Assembly: GCF_004153195.1 (NCBI RefSeq)
Contig: NZ_SEMC01000008.1
Coordinates: 1 to 64,000, forward strand
Direction: 5' to 3'
Length of the DNA stretch: 64,000 nucleotides
DNA from: Sporolactobacillus sp. THM19-2
GTDB lineage: Bacteria; Bacillota; Bacilli; Bacillales; Sporolactobacillaceae
The notes below the pieces were generated by a model that was given only the letters and a program-made list of their open reading frames with translations, searched no databases and was not told where the DNA came from. The stretch's first letter is position 1; each line of letters begins with the position of its first letter. Shown piece by piece: positions 1 through 9,173 of the stretch. Position numbers and translations under genes: made by a program.

Positions 1-1
1 C

Positions 2-280
2 ACTGCAGTCCTTTCACTTCCGGAGCCGTATCGTCGCCGCCTGCGAACGACAAACGGTATGGAGCGCCTCAATGAAGAATTTCGCCGTCGGGAGCAGGTC
101 ATTCGTATTTTTCCTAACCGCGAGTCAGTCATCCGCCTCATGGGTTCTGTTCTCATGGAGCAGGACGAAAAGTGGTCGAACGGCCGGCGCTACCTGAGAA
201 TGGATGACTATTTTGACTGGAAAGCGAAACAACCCAAAGTGGCTAATTCCAGTAAAGTGACAGCCATTTATCCAGGATAA
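2..280 (+). CDS. IS256-family (Mutator-type) transposase, C-terminal fragment cut by the window edge
   Basis: The reading frame is open from base 2, so the gene enters from the left and only about 92 C-terminal residues are visible. They include the IS256-type tail with segments LPEPYRRRLRTTN, ERLNEEFRRRE, IRIFPN and, at the end, GRRYLRMDDYFDWK. This part follows the catalytic DDE core, whose residues lie outside the window, so activity cannot be judged. About 25 bases after the stop is a sequence typical of an IS256 right end. The gene is convergent with menC, whose stop codon lies 55 bases away. A full copy should be about 390-400 residues. Confidence 0.88.
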   Translation, partial: TAVLSLPEPYRRRLRTTNGMERLNEEFRRREQVIRIFPNRESVIRLMGSVLMEQDEKWSNGRRYLRMDDYFDWKAKQPKVANSSKVTAIYPG

Positions 281-302
281 TCAACCCTATCCTGGCTGAG
301 GT

Positions 303-331
303 AATTTACACATAAAAAAAGACTTGACCTA
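303..331. repeat. Probable right terminal inverted repeat of the IS256-type element
   Basis: The stretch reads AATTTACACATAAA followed by an A run and GACTTGACCT. It matches the usual right-end pattern of IS256-family elements, TTTACACA then an A-rich spacer then GACTT. It lies just after the transposase stop and ends a few bases before the menC stop codon, so the element abuts the 3' end of the men operon. The left end is outside the window, so neither the inverted repeat nor a target duplication can be confirmed. Confidence 0.45.
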
Positions 332-334
332 CGT

Positions 335-1450
335 TCAGATTGCATCCTTCTTTATGATCAACTGTTTCAGCGTCAGTTTACGCAGCACTTCATCGTTCAT
401 ATCTACCCCTGTCCCTGGTTTGTCTGAAACAGATATATAACCGTTTTTCACCTGTATTTCTGGTTCAATGATATCCTGTTTCCAGTATCGTGATGAGGAA
501 AAAAGATCCCCCGGCAGCGTAAAACCTGGAAGCGAAGCGAGCGCCACGCTGTGAGCCCTTCCTATTCCAAATTCAATCATCCCGCCGCACCAGACCGGAA
601 CGCCATGCTGCCTGCACAGGTCATGAATCTTTACGGCTTCCGACCAGCCGCCGACACGGGCCATTTTAATATTGACGACCCGGCAACTGTTCAGGGCAAG
701 AGCCGCCCTGCAGGCAGCTAAACTGTCAATACTTTCATCCAGACAAATCGGGGTTATTATTTCTTGCTGCAGCCTGGCATGATCTACCAGATCGCGCCAG
801 GCGAAAGGCTGCTCAATCATTTGCAGATGGAATTCATCCATTTTTTTCAGATGATCAAGATCTTTCAGGGAATAGGCAGAGTTAGCGTCTGCCATCAGTT
901 CAGCCTTTGGAAAATGGTGTCGCAGAGCAACAAGCATCTGCAGATCATTTTCACGAGAGATTTTTATTTTGTAGCGTTTATAACCCGCTGCGGAAAGGCG
1001 CTCAATCTGTCGGGCGGCTCTAGATGGATCTGCCTCAGCGATTACCGCTCCGGCTTCTACCCTTTTTCGCGTCGCACCAAACAAGTGACTGATCGAAACC
1101 TCTTTTTCCCTGGCATAAAGATCCCACAGTGCCTGGCTCAGTCCGGACCTTGCCATCTGATTACCACGGACTCGCTTTGAGAGTCTTTCCGCCTCTATTG
1201 GCGTTGTTAGTCTATGCTTTAGAATAAGCGGAATCAGAAAATCCTTCAGCGCGTGCCAGCACGTGGTTATTGTTTCTTCTGTATACCAGGGACTGGTAAA
1301 CGGATCAGCTTCACCCCATCCGACTGCCCCGTCAGAATCACGGATTTCAATGATAATGGCCTGTCGTTTGCCAACCTTCTCGAGATGGGTGATAAACGGC
1401 GTGTTCAATGGCGACTCGATTAAATGCAATGTCACGCTTGACAGATTCAT
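335..1450 (-). CDS. menC: o-Succinylbenzoate synthase MenC
   Basis: Enolase-superfamily enzyme that dehydrates SHCHC to o-succinylbenzoate in menaquinone synthesis; cytoplasmic. At 371 residues it has normal family length. Visible catalytic features are the KIK lysine pair at residues 161-163, metal ligands D188 (ADAN), E213 (IEQPF) and D238 (LDES), and the second catalytic lysine K262 (NIKMAR). It is the last gene of the leftward menF-menD-menH-menC run and its start overlaps the menH stop by 4 bases, so translation is probably coupled. Related N-acylamino acid racemases share this fold, but the men context favours MenC. A second superfamily member in the window (20837-21919) is clearly the dipeptide epimerase instead. 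Confidence 0.9.
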   Translation of the reverse strand: MNLSSVTLHLIESPLNTPFITHLEKVGKRQAIIIEIRDSDGAVGWGEADPFTSPWYTEETITTCWHALKDFLIPLILKHRLTTPIEAERLSKRVRGNQMARSGLSQALWDLYAREKEVSISHLFGATRKRVEAGAVIAEADPSRAARQIERLSAAGYKRYKIKISRENDLQMLVALRHHFPKAELMADANSAYSLKDLDHLKKMDEFHLQMIEQPFAWRDLVDHARLQQEIITPICLDESIDSLAACRAALALNSCRVVNIKMARVGGWSEAVKIHDLCRQHGVPVWCGGMIEFGIGRAHSVALASLPGFTLPGDLFSSSRYWKQDIIEPEIQVKNGYISVSDKPGTGVDMNDEVLRKLTLKQLIIKKDAI

Positions 1451-2280
1451 TTTTTCCTCTCACTGCCCTCTTCTGTCCAAATCAGAAAATGCCGGACGAT
1501 ATCGATGTAGGCACAACGCTTTTCCAGATGCACATTATGCCCGGCTCCTGTCACAGGAATCCATTCAGAGTGGGGCAGGAGCTGGTCCATTTTGCGGGCT
1601 ATCCTGCAGAATTTTTCATCCAGACGTCCCGTGATCAGAAGTACAGGCATCTCTGCATGGGGCAGGTCGTCCCACCAGGATGGCTGTTGGCCGGTTCCCA
1701 TCCCTCTCAGGCTGTTCGCCAGTCCTTTTTTCCGGTTAGCCAGACGTCCGCGCCTGACTTTTTTCCTGACCTCATCAGGCAAATTTTCCTGGCTCCTGAA
1801 AAGCGGGATGATCTCCCATTGATCAACAAACCGGCGAATCCCTTGTTGCTCCAGTGCAGCTGCCAGCCGGTTATCATGTGCCCTCCTGCTCACCCTTTCC
1901 TGCTCCGTACGCAGCCCGGGAGACGCACTTTCAAGAATCAGTGCATGAACGCGTTCCGGATGACGTGCCGCAAAACTGAGGGCAAGCCTTCCACCCATGG
2001 AGTATCCCAGCACAACAGCCTGGCTGATCTTCAGGTGATTCATGATTGCATCAAGATCTTCTGAGACCTCATCCATGGCATACCTGGCAGGCTGATCCGG
2101 CGCTTCTGTCGTACCATGTCCGATAATATCAACCCGTATCAAGCGAAAGTGGTCTGATAAGCGGGGGATAAGAAAGTCCCAGGCATGAAGACTTCCCGTA
2201 AAACCATGGAGGAGAACAACAGGTGAACCCTTCCCGGTATCTTCAATATGATAAACAACATCTCGAATGATCCATTTCAC
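1447..2280 (-). CDS. menH: SHCHC synthase MenH (alpha/beta hydrolase)
   Basis: Removes pyruvate from SEPHCHC to give SHCHC in menaquinone synthesis. The 277-residue alpha/beta hydrolase shows the oxyanion segment LHGFTGS near residues 24-30, the nucleophile elbow GYSMGG with S94, the acid D221 (GRLDE) and the catalytic H248 (GAGHN). It lies 4 bases downstream of menD and overlaps menC by 4 bases. In Bacillus subtilis menB and menE separate menH from menC; here those genes are absent. Position between menD and menC makes MenH much likelier than a generic esterase. Confidence 0.9.
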   Translation of the reverse strand: MKWIIRDVVYHIEDTGKGSPVVLLHGFTGSLHAWDFLIPRLSDHFRLIRVDIIGHGTTEAPDQPARYAMDEVSEDLDAIMNHLKISQAVVLGYSMGGRLALSFAARHPERVHALILESASPGLRTEQERVSRRAHDNRLAAALEQQGIRRFVDQWEIIPLFRSQENLPDEVRKKVRRGRLANRKKGLANSLRGMGTGQQPSWWDDLPHAEMPVLLITGRLDEKFCRIARKMDQLLPHSEWIPVTGAGHNVHLEKRCAYIDIVRHFLIWTEEGSERKK

Positions 2281-2284
2281 AGAT

Positions 2285-4003
2285 TTAATCCCACCTTAAT
2301 TGAGCAAGACGATCATGTACACGTGCATGCATCCGCTGATGATCACGGACGTTTTCAGAGCGGTCTGCCGGTACCTCGATAATCGTTACACCCTTACGTG
2401 TCATCGAATCAGCAAAAGCCTTTTCAAAAGTCGGCATATCCGAGGCTTTTTTATAATGCGCACCATAAAGATGGGCGGCATGGGCAAAGTCCATTCCATG
2501 CGGCGTACCGAACAGGCGTTCAAAGTACTCCGGACGTGTCGCCTGCGGAAGAAATGAAAAGATTCCGCCTCCATCATTATTGATCAGAATAATCGTCAGG
2601 TCGGCTTTGTTCTGTTTCGCTGCAAGAAGACCGTTCATATCATGAAAAAAGCTCAAATCACCGATCAAAAGTACGGTGCGCTTCAAGACCAGGCTGACAC
2701 CGACAGCTGTAGACACAACGCCGTCAATCCCGTTTGCCCCGCGGTTGGCAAATAACCGGACATCGCGATCACTCGTAAACAGGAATGTATCGAGCTCACG
2801 AATGGGCATACTGTTTCCGGAAAAAAGAGAGGCCCCCGATGGAACCAGCCTGTTAAGTAGTCTGGCAAATACATTCATCTCAGTCAGTGAATCATCCTGC
2901 ATATATTCCGAGTTAACGAATTTCGCAGTCTCATTTATCGCTTCCCAGTGCTTCAGCCAGTTTTGATCTGCTCTTCTGTCAAGGCAATTACTGAGTGCAC
3001 TGCAGAACCATGTTTCATCGCAATAAATCATATGAGTAGCAAGCTGATCAGGATCACGCCAGCGCTGCCCGCTGTCGATCACCAGACAGGCTGCCTCCTG
3101 TCGTTTCAGCCAAAGTTTCAGCCCCTTTGAAACAGGTACGGCTCCGAACCGAATGATCAGATCCGGACAGAGGGCAGATGCTGCCTTTTCATCACGTAAA
3201 AAAGTATCATAGCAGTCCACAACATGCCGCACAGGAGGCACTCCGCAGCGCAGTTGAGAAAGCGGATCCGCGAGAATCGGAAAACCCAGTCTTTCGGAGA
3301 ACGAAGAAATGGCCTTTCTGAACCCCGTCGACTCCACCTCGCCGCAGATGATAACCCCACGTTTCGCACGCCCGATCAGCTGCACGTAATTGTTAAGCTC
3401 ATGCTCCGGCAGTACGGGTTCTCCGGGACTCACGTGTACGGTTCTGTCTTCCGCCTGAAAATCCTTCAGTGATCCCCTGGCGGGAAGCAGCGGCTGACGC
3501 AGCGGTACATTCAAATGTACCGGACCGCGCGGACGCCTCATGGCTGTTGCTATGGCACGGGTACAGAGTCTTCGCGTATGATCCAGCAGACTCAGATCCT
3601 GTTCAGGGATTTCAATCTCATCAAATCGCTTGACATGGCTGCCATACATGTTCACCTGGTCAATGGTCTGAGGGGCTCCGGCGTCCTGCAGTTCATGTGG
3701 TCTGTCGGCCGTCAGGACAACGAGCGGAACCCTTGCATAATAAGCTTCAATGATGGCCGGATAATAATTTGCCGTGGCCGTTCCCGATGTACACAACAGA
3801 GCGACAGGCCTTCGCCTGGCTTTTGCCATACCAAGGGCAAGAAAAGCCGCAGAACGTTCGTCTATATCAAGGTACATGTGGATCTCCCGGTATTCAGCAA
3901 ATAGCAGAGCAAGCGGTGTAGAGCGGGAACCCGGACTGATCACCACGTCGCTTATCCCATTTTTTATACAGGAATGAATAACCGACCGGAGATAGGCGGT
4001 CAT
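2285..4003 (-). CDS. menD: SEPHCHC synthase MenD (ThDP enzyme)
   Basis: Thiamine-diphosphate enzyme that joins 2-oxoglutarate to isochorismate. Conserved segments are SPGSRSTPLA and IDERSAAF near the N terminus, CTSGTATANY, and the C-terminal ThDP/metal region with GDLSFFHDMNG and NNDGGGIFSFLP. I start at the ATG at 4003 (572 residues), because this aligns with the MenD N terminus and starts 4 bases after the menF stop. A GTG 39 bases upstream (4042) is also in frame but would add 13 residues unlike the family and overlap menF. Second gene of the men operon. Confidence 0.93.
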   Translation of the reverse strand: MTAYLRSVIHSCIKNGISDVVISPGSRSTPLALLFAEYREIHMYLDIDERSAAFLALGMAKARRRPVALLCTSGTATANYYPAIIEAYYARVPLVVLTADRPHELQDAGAPQTIDQVNMYGSHVKRFDEIEIPEQDLSLLDHTRRLCTRAIATAMRRPRGPVHLNVPLRQPLLPARGSLKDFQAEDRTVHVSPGEPVLPEHELNNYVQLIGRAKRGVIICGEVESTGFRKAISSFSERLGFPILADPLSQLRCGVPPVRHVVDCYDTFLRDEKAASALCPDLIIRFGAVPVSKGLKLWLKRQEAACLVIDSGQRWRDPDQLATHMIYCDETWFCSALSNCLDRRADQNWLKHWEAINETAKFVNSEYMQDDSLTEMNVFARLLNRLVPSGASLFSGNSMPIRELDTFLFTSDRDVRLFANRGANGIDGVVSTAVGVSLVLKRTVLLIGDLSFFHDMNGLLAAKQNKADLTIILINNDGGGIFSFLPQATRPEYFERLFGTPHGMDFAHAAHLYGAHYKKASDMPTFEKAFADSMTRKGVTIIEVPADRSENVRDHQRMHARVHDRLAQLRWD

Positions 4004-4007
4004 GATT

Positions 4008-5411
4008 TTAGCATGTTCCAAAAGAAGACACCCCCAGTCCACTCATCATAGGTCTGAATTTCATCTGTGTCTCCCGGTATTCCGTTTCAGGTACCGAGTC
4101 TTTCACGATCCCGCATCCGGCATAAAGGATCGCCTTCTTCGGTTTGACCAGCCCGGAGCGGATACCTACAGCAAACTCCCCGTTACCTTCTGCGTCACAC
4201 CAGCCTATTGGCGATCCGTACAGCCCTCTCCTCTCCGTTTCATTTTCCCGGATCCACTGAACAGCTGCCGTTCTCGGTAAACCGCCCAATGCCGGGGTAG
4301 GATGAAGACGGGAGACAAGGTCAAAGAGGGAGACGTCTCTTCTGCATCTCCCACATGCCGGGGTGTACAGATGCTGAACATCCCGGTTCTTCAGCAAAAT
4401 CGGTTTTTCCGGAATAGCAACGCTGCTGCACAGATTCTGAAATACCTCTCTGATCATCGAGACGACATACTGATGCTCCTTCCTGTTTTTCTGATCATGG
4501 AGAAGTTTTCTCCCAAGTTCCCTGTCTTCTTCCGCATTTTTCCCGCGTGCAGCAGAACCGGCCAGACATGTAGAATACAGCTTATCCCCCTCCTTCCGTA
4601 TCAGGCGTTCAGGCGTTGCTCCGATAAAATAATCCTGGCCGGATTCCTGACAGAAAATATAGTTCCCGCACTGCTCTTTTCTAAGCCTGTTCAACACCCG
4701 TTCTGATTTCGGCTTTTGATCATAATGCAGTTGAACGGTTCTTGCCAGAACAACTTTATCAATAGAGCCGGTCATTATATTCTGCAGCGCCTTATTGACC
4801 ATGAATGACCAGGCGGCCATATCCTGTTTCTCGATGTGATCCGGATAGAACGGCCCGGAAGAAGGTGAATGGCTCGCCTTTTTCCTGAGAAGATCAGCCA
4901 CCAGACGTTCCTTTTCTGTAAGCACAGCGTCCGGAGAACCAGATTTCGGGCAACAGACGTTTAGTGTAAGATATGAACATCCCTCAACGACAGTAAGTAA
5001 AAATTCGGGCAAATAGAAGCAACCGTTTCCAAACGCCTGCCATAAATTCATCCCGTTGTCTTCGCTTTCAAAAGAAAATCCGCCAAACAGAACCGGCCCG
5101 GTCGCTTCAATTCCTGTCACTCCGATCCTGTTCACCCCTGAGACAATATCGGACCAGTTATCTCTTATCCTCTGAAATCTCTGCGCTTCACCGGTTATAT
5201 GTATGTTTTCCACAAATCCTAATCCTGCCATGATCAGTTGTCCGGAAGGATTCTCCCAGTAAAAGCGCTTCCCCTGGAACATCCCTTCACCCGACTGGTA
5301 AAAGGCGATCGGATCTGCCGATTGTATTTTTCTCGTCAGACTGACAAGCCGGCTGTCGTCATTTCCTGGCTGCCGGATCACCTGTGCGTGGTCTACCACT
5401 TGCGAAACCAA
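4008..5411 (-). CDS. menF: Isochorismate synthase MenF
   Basis: Isomerises chorismate to isochorismate, the committed step to menaquinone. The chorismate-binding fold is recognised by ARTVQLHY, GATPERLI, STCLAGSAARG and HPTPALGG in the C-terminal half; a full-length protein is 467 residues. The start is assigned to a TTG with AGGTGG about 4 bases upstream; internal GTG codons are alternatives. It is first in the men operon, with a predicted sigma-A promoter 47-76 bases upstream. EntC and DhbC share this fold, but the following menD fixes the role. Confidence 0.9.
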   Translation of the reverse strand: MVSQVVDHAQVIRQPGNDDSRLVSLTRKIQSADPIAFYQSGEGMFQGKRFYWENPSGQLIMAGLGFVENIHITGEAQRFQRIRDNWSDIVSGVNRIGVTGIEATGPVLFGGFSFESEDNGMNLWQAFGNGCFYLPEFLLTVVEGCSYLTLNVCCPKSGSPDAVLTEKERLVADLLRKKASHSPSSGPFYPDHIEKQDMAAWSFMVNKALQNIMTGSIDKVVLARTVQLHYDQKPKSERVLNRLRKEQCGNYIFCQESGQDYFIGATPERLIRKEGDKLYSTCLAGSAARGKNAEEDRELGRKLLHDQKNRKEHQYVVSMIREVFQNLCSSVAIPEKPILLKNRDVQHLYTPACGRCRRDVSLFDLVSRLHPTPALGGLPRTAAVQWIRENETERRGLYGSPIGWCDAEGNGEFAVGIRSGLVKPKKAILYAGCGIVKDSVPETEYRETQMKFRPMMSGLGVSSFGTC

Positions 5412-5457
5412 AAAACCACCTGCTATCTGTAAAATATGAACACTTCATGTCTTTTTA

Positions 5458-5487
5458 ACGATAACGCTGTAACAAGAGACTTGTCAA
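5458..5487 (-). promoter_or_regulatory. Predicted sigma-A promoter of the men operon
   Basis: On the minus strand a perfect -35 TTGACA (5482-5487) is separated by 18 bases from TATCGT (5458-5463). Transcription would start about 40 bases before the menF TTG. No regulator site was recognised. Confidence 0.4.
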
Positions 5488-5790
5488 AATTTTTATTTGC
5501 CCTGATCACTTCTGATTCAGAGTCCTTCAATGCACTCATCCTGCATGTGATATTTGTATTTTCCCGCAGAAACCCGGGCGCCGTCTCAATGAGAATTTCC
5601 GAGTTAAAACTACTGCAGAATAACAGGCAGATAACCTTCTGACATAAAGAACCCTTAATTTATCAGCGTTTTAATTGGATGATTGCATGTTTGCAGAGTA
5701 TTTCCTTCTCAAGAATCGCGTGCCTCTGTTTTTTGTGGCATCATTTACGGACTTCTGGCGGGATATCTGCTTTTTCAGGGATTACCTCTT
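5488..5790. other. Gene-free stretch between menF and the acyltransferase gene
   Basis: Together with the promoter segment this is a 379-base gap (5412-5790). I see no convincing coding frame, terminator or RNA fold. A 68-codon plus-strand frame (5436-5642) has no Shine-Dalgarno site or family features. One short plus-strand frame near 5739-5820 encodes a hydrophobic segment followed by a stop; it may be coincidence or a remnant. Confidence 0.4.
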
Positions 5791-7791
5791 TTAACGCTGA
5801 CTGGATTTAACCGTCCGTAACAGCATATTGGCATACGCCGCTGATCCAGTTTCGTTCAGATGAATGGTATCCGGTGCGAAATACTCAGGATGACCGGCAC
5901 TTTCTTTGTACCAGTCGGCCAGCCGGACGTTATCAAAAACCCCGGCACTCTTACGCATGGTCTGGTTGACCTCACCCTCCCACGGTCTGGGTACACGGGT
6001 GGTTGTCAGAATAACCCGGGTTTTGGGGTCAATGGTTTCCATTAAATCATGCATTTGATTCATGGTGACCGGACCATTCGTTCCCAATTCTATAATCACG
6101 ACCTGACCCGTTTTTTTCTGACTATTTAATGATTGGACAATCGATTTTGCTTCTGTGAACTGCCGCCCGACTTTTGCCTGTATCTCAATCTTTTTGAAGC
6201 GTTCTTCCAGATAAGGCTTAATGTCAAGCATCAGCGAATCCCCTATGGCTGTTACCCTTTGGCCTGATTCTTCCTCCAATTTGCGACCAGAAGCATGACC
6301 TGAATCACTGGAACGGGGCGTTTCACCGCGGGCGACTTGTGATTGACCCTTTGATTCTGATGAATCTCCCTTTTTATAAGGCTGCTCACTTTTCTCCTGA
6401 TGTTCCTCTGCCGGTACATGCTTCTGCACAGAAATCGCCGACTCCCCGCTTCCGGCAGGCACGTTCCCGGAAGCCGCAGTTATACGCGTCTGTGACCAGG
6501 CAATTATACAGGATAAAGACAGAAACAGGAGAGACAGAGTCAGAGCTGTCGTACGCAGGCGTACACGACGTGGCTTTTTTAAAAAGTGGCTCTGAAACCA
6601 TCTGCCGACCAAACCGGATCGAAAAGGATTCTCAATTAATTGCAGCGATAAAGTTGATACAATAATCACCAGGGCCGTTTCAACAAAGAAACGCGCAAAG
6701 CGTGGCATACCTGAATCAAAGTTATTCATTGATAGCATGATAATCGGAAACTGCCAGAGATACATCCCATAGGATCGAATGCCGATCCAGCGCAGGGGTT
6801 TCATCCCAAGAAATTTTCCCAGCCACGTAGACGGATGGGCACATGCGGCAATAACAGCAGCAGACGCCAGAGAGAGAAGGAACATACCGCCCTGATAGAT
6901 AAAACGATCATATTCATTAGAAGTCATCATCAGGATAAGGATCAGTATGAAAGCCAGAACGCCTGCCAGATCAAGAAAGCGGATCGGCCATTTACGACCG
7001 GAATCGGTTAATTTTCTGCCTGACCACACCATAGCCAGTGCCGAACCGATAAGTATAGAGAAAGCCCGCGTGTCCGTACCATAATAAATTCGGCTTGGAT
7101 CCGTACCCGGCTGATAGAGAAACGCCATCAAAACAGCAGAAAACAGGGCCATGAAGACGGTAATCACAAAAAGGTGACGCCTGATCTTTTTAAATTTCAA
7201 AACAATAATCAAAAATAATGGCCAGATCAGATAAAATTGTTCTTCAACGGCCAGTGACCAGAAATGAGTCAGCAATGACGGGTTACTAAAGCTGTCAAAA
7301 TAAGATACATTATAAAATATATACCACCAGTTGCTGACATAGAAGATGGCTGCGACGGCATCCTTCCGGAAGTGAGCGATCAGATCCGGACGAAAAAGAA
7401 TCAGCCAGATAAATAAAACAAACAGTATAAAAAATAGCGCAGGAAGCAGTCTTCTGGCCCGTCTTAGCCAGAACGTTTTTAAACTGATCCGTCCGTTTTT
7501 CTCCCATTCATTCAAAAGTATATCTGTGATCAGATATCCCGATAACACGAAAAAAATACTGACACCGAGCAATCCGCCACTTGCCCACGGAAAACCAAAA
7601 TGATAAAAGATCACAGCAAATACAGCAATCGCCCGCAAACCATCAAGTCCGGGCATGTATCTTCTTTTATGTTTCGTCACGTTTTTCGAATTTGAAACAT
7701 TATGTATGGCGTCCTGCATAACCTTTTTTTTCGGCTGGCCAGTCCGTTTATTCCATTGCCTCATCTGTTTATCAAGCCTCTCTGATGTCAT
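5791..7791 (-). CDS. OatA-like acyltransferase with C-terminal SGNH domain
   Basis: Two-domain membrane protein of 666 residues. Residues about 45-400 form an acyltransferase-3 domain (PGLDGLRAIAV, YHF, many hydrophobic helices), which carries acetyl groups across the membrane. After a linker rich in Ser, Gly, Glu and Lys comes an SGNH esterase-type domain from about residue 505 with GDSLMLD, LGTNG and the Asp-His pair of DTIHLNETG. This matches peptidoglycan O-acetyltransferases such as OatA; polysaccharide O-acetylation is an alternative. The start is uncertain: the ATG at 7791 has a poor ribosome site, while the ATG at 7767 has GAGAGG 12 bases upstream. It follows hisC but behind a terminator. 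Confidence 0.82.
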   Translation of the reverse strand: MTSERLDKQMRQWNKRTGQPKKKVMQDAIHNVSNSKNVTKHKRRYMPGLDGLRAIAVFAVIFYHFGFPWASGGLLGVSIFFVLSGYLITDILLNEWEKNGRISLKTFWLRRARRLLPALFFILFVLFIWLILFRPDLIAHFRKDAVAAIFYVSNWWYIFYNVSYFDSFSNPSLLTHFWSLAVEEQFYLIWPLFLIIVLKFKKIRRHLFVITVFMALFSAVLMAFLYQPGTDPSRIYYGTDTRAFSILIGSALAMVWSGRKLTDSGRKWPIRFLDLAGVLAFILILILMMTSNEYDRFIYQGGMFLLSLASAAVIAACAHPSTWLGKFLGMKPLRWIGIRSYGMYLWQFPIIMLSMNNFDSGMPRFARFFVETALVIIVSTLSLQLIENPFRSGLVGRWFQSHFLKKPRRVRLRTTALTLSLLFLSLSCIIAWSQTRITAASGNVPAGSGESAISVQKHVPAEEHQEKSEQPYKKGDSSESKGQSQVARGETPRSSDSGHASGRKLEEESGQRVTAIGDSLMLDIKPYLEERFKKIEIQAKVGRQFTEAKSIVQSLNSQKKTGQVVIIELGTNGPVTMNQMHDLMETIDPKTRVILTTTRVPRPWEGEVNQTMRKSAGVFDNVRLADWYKESAGHPEYFAPDTIHLNETGSAAYANMLLRTVKSSQR

Positions 7792-7888
7792 TTACATCAT
7801 CTAATTGGACTTTGCCGGGTTTCCAGGTGGAACATCAGATCCGTATAGTTCAATCACCGATTGATCCATCAGGATGAAAACACAATTC

Positions 7889-7922
7889 GGCTGTTCCTCT
7901 ATCTGACCGGAACGGAACAGCC
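7889..7922. repeat. Perfect 9-bp inverted repeat upstream of the acyltransferase gene
   Basis: GGCTGTTCC (7889-7897) and GGAACAGCC (7914-7922) are exact reverse complements 16 bases apart. The pair lies between the hisC terminator and the acyltransferase start. It could be an operator or a leader hairpin; there is no T run, so a terminator is unlikely. Confidence 0.4.
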
Positions 7923-7950
7923 CGTCCTGATCTATTTATACTTCTGTAAC

Positions 7951-7985
7951 AAAAATAAGACACTGACGTTCTATCCGTCAATGTC
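7951..7985 (-). terminator. Rho-independent terminator after hisC
   Basis: Ten-base stem with one wobble pair (7959-7968 with 7976-7985), 7-base loop, followed on the minus strand by TTATTTTT. It separates hisC from the acyltransferase gene. Confidence 0.75.
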
Positions 7986-8051
7986 ACTAATTCCCAAATC
8001 ATACACGATCCTCTTGTTGTTATGAAAAAGTTATAAAAATGAAAGAAACAG

Positions 8052-9113
8052 TTAATGATTCAGAAGCTTCTTCATTGCAGCAATCAATTGATTCATTTCA
8101 TTATCGGTACCGATTGTGACACGCAGATAATTCGAAATGCGTGGCTGGTGGAAGTATCGAACAAGTATCCCCTTCTGCTTTAATTGATTAAACAATTGCT
8201 CTGCTTCATAATCCGGATGCGTGATAAAAATAAAATTCGACTCAGACGGAATGATCTGAAAGCCAAGTTCCCGCAAACTTCTTTCCGCTTGCTCCCGGGT
8301 AGTGATGACGCGTTCAGCCATATGACGGGAATATGACAGGTCTTCTACAGCCGCCCGGGCACCGGTGAGCGCCAGCCTGTCTATCGTATAAGAGTTAATC
8401 GAATTTTTCAGCCGATTGAGTCCGTCAATCAATTCAGGGGATCCAAAGGCAAAACCGACACGGATTCCGGCAAGTGCGCAGAACTTGGAAAGGGTTTGAA
8501 CAACAAGCAGATTCGGGTACTCTTTAACTAAAGGCACAACGGAAGTACCACCAAAATTAACATAAGCCTCATCGATAATCACGACACGGTCAGGATCAGC
8601 CTCAAGGATTTTCCGAATCGATTCCGTCGTGATCCCGCGCCCGGTCGGTGCATTCGGATTCGGAATGACAACCCCGCCGCCTGGCCGGCAAAAGTCCTGA
8701 ACCGGAATCCGGAACGCCTCATCAAGAGGAATAATCTCAGGACGCAAGGCGCAAAGATCGGCATATACTTTATAGAAACTGTAAGTAATATCTGCAAACA
8801 TCACCGGTTTTTCAGGAGAAAAAAAGCTCATAAAACTGAAAGCCAGAACTTCGTCCGATCCATTTCCGATAAACACATGGGCAGGAGATAAATGATAATG
8901 ATCAGCAAGTGCTGCCCGCAGCTGTTCCGCTTCAGGATCAGGATAAAGGCGCAGACGGTCGTCGGCCGCTTCTTTAATGGCACGAATCACTTTTGGCGAC
9001 GGTGGATAGGGATTTTCATTGGTATTCAGTTTTACATATTTTTTATCTTTTGGCTGTTCCCCCGGAACGTAAGGTTCCAGACGCTGTACACGTTCATTCC
9101 AGTACTTGCTCAT
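8052..9113 (-). CDS. hisC: Histidinol-phosphate aminotransferase HisC
   Basis: PLP-dependent class II aminotransferase, 353 residues. It makes histidinol phosphate from imidazole-acetol phosphate and in many Bacillales also transaminates aromatic acids. Visible are the HisC N terminus (KLNTNENPYPPSP), the PLP-binding segment PNPNAPTG near 151-158, VIIDEAYVNF with D181 and Y184, and the Schiff-base lysine K210 in TLSKFCALAG. Start ATG has GAGGTG 6 bases upstream. It stands alone, with no his or aro genes beside it, and ends in its own terminator. Other acid aminotransferases of this subfamily are possible, but the motif set fits HisC best. Confidence 0.88.
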   Translation of the reverse strand: MSKYWNERVQRLEPYVPGEQPKDKKYVKLNTNENPYPPSPKVIRAIKEAADDRLRLYPDPEAEQLRAALADHYHLSPAHVFIGNGSDEVLAFSFMSFFSPEKPVMFADITYSFYKVYADLCALRPEIIPLDEAFRIPVQDFCRPGGGVVIPNPNAPTGRGITTESIRKILEADPDRVVIIDEAYVNFGGTSVVPLVKEYPNLLVVQTLSKFCALAGIRVGFAFGSPELIDGLNRLKNSINSYTIDRLALTGARAAVEDLSYSRHMAERVITTREQAERSLRELGFQIIPSESNFIFITHPDYEAEQLFNQLKQKGILVRYFHQPRISNYLRVTIGTDNEMNQLIAAMKKLLNH

Positions 9114-9173
9114 AATACACCTCGTTGTTTAACCGGCAAAACCTGAAAAAATTTTTTCACAAAACTGATTATA

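Noticed and set aside
5436-5642. 68-codon plus-strand frame upstream of menF
   Set aside because: No ribosome site, no recognisable sequence, and it is antisense to the predicted men promoter.
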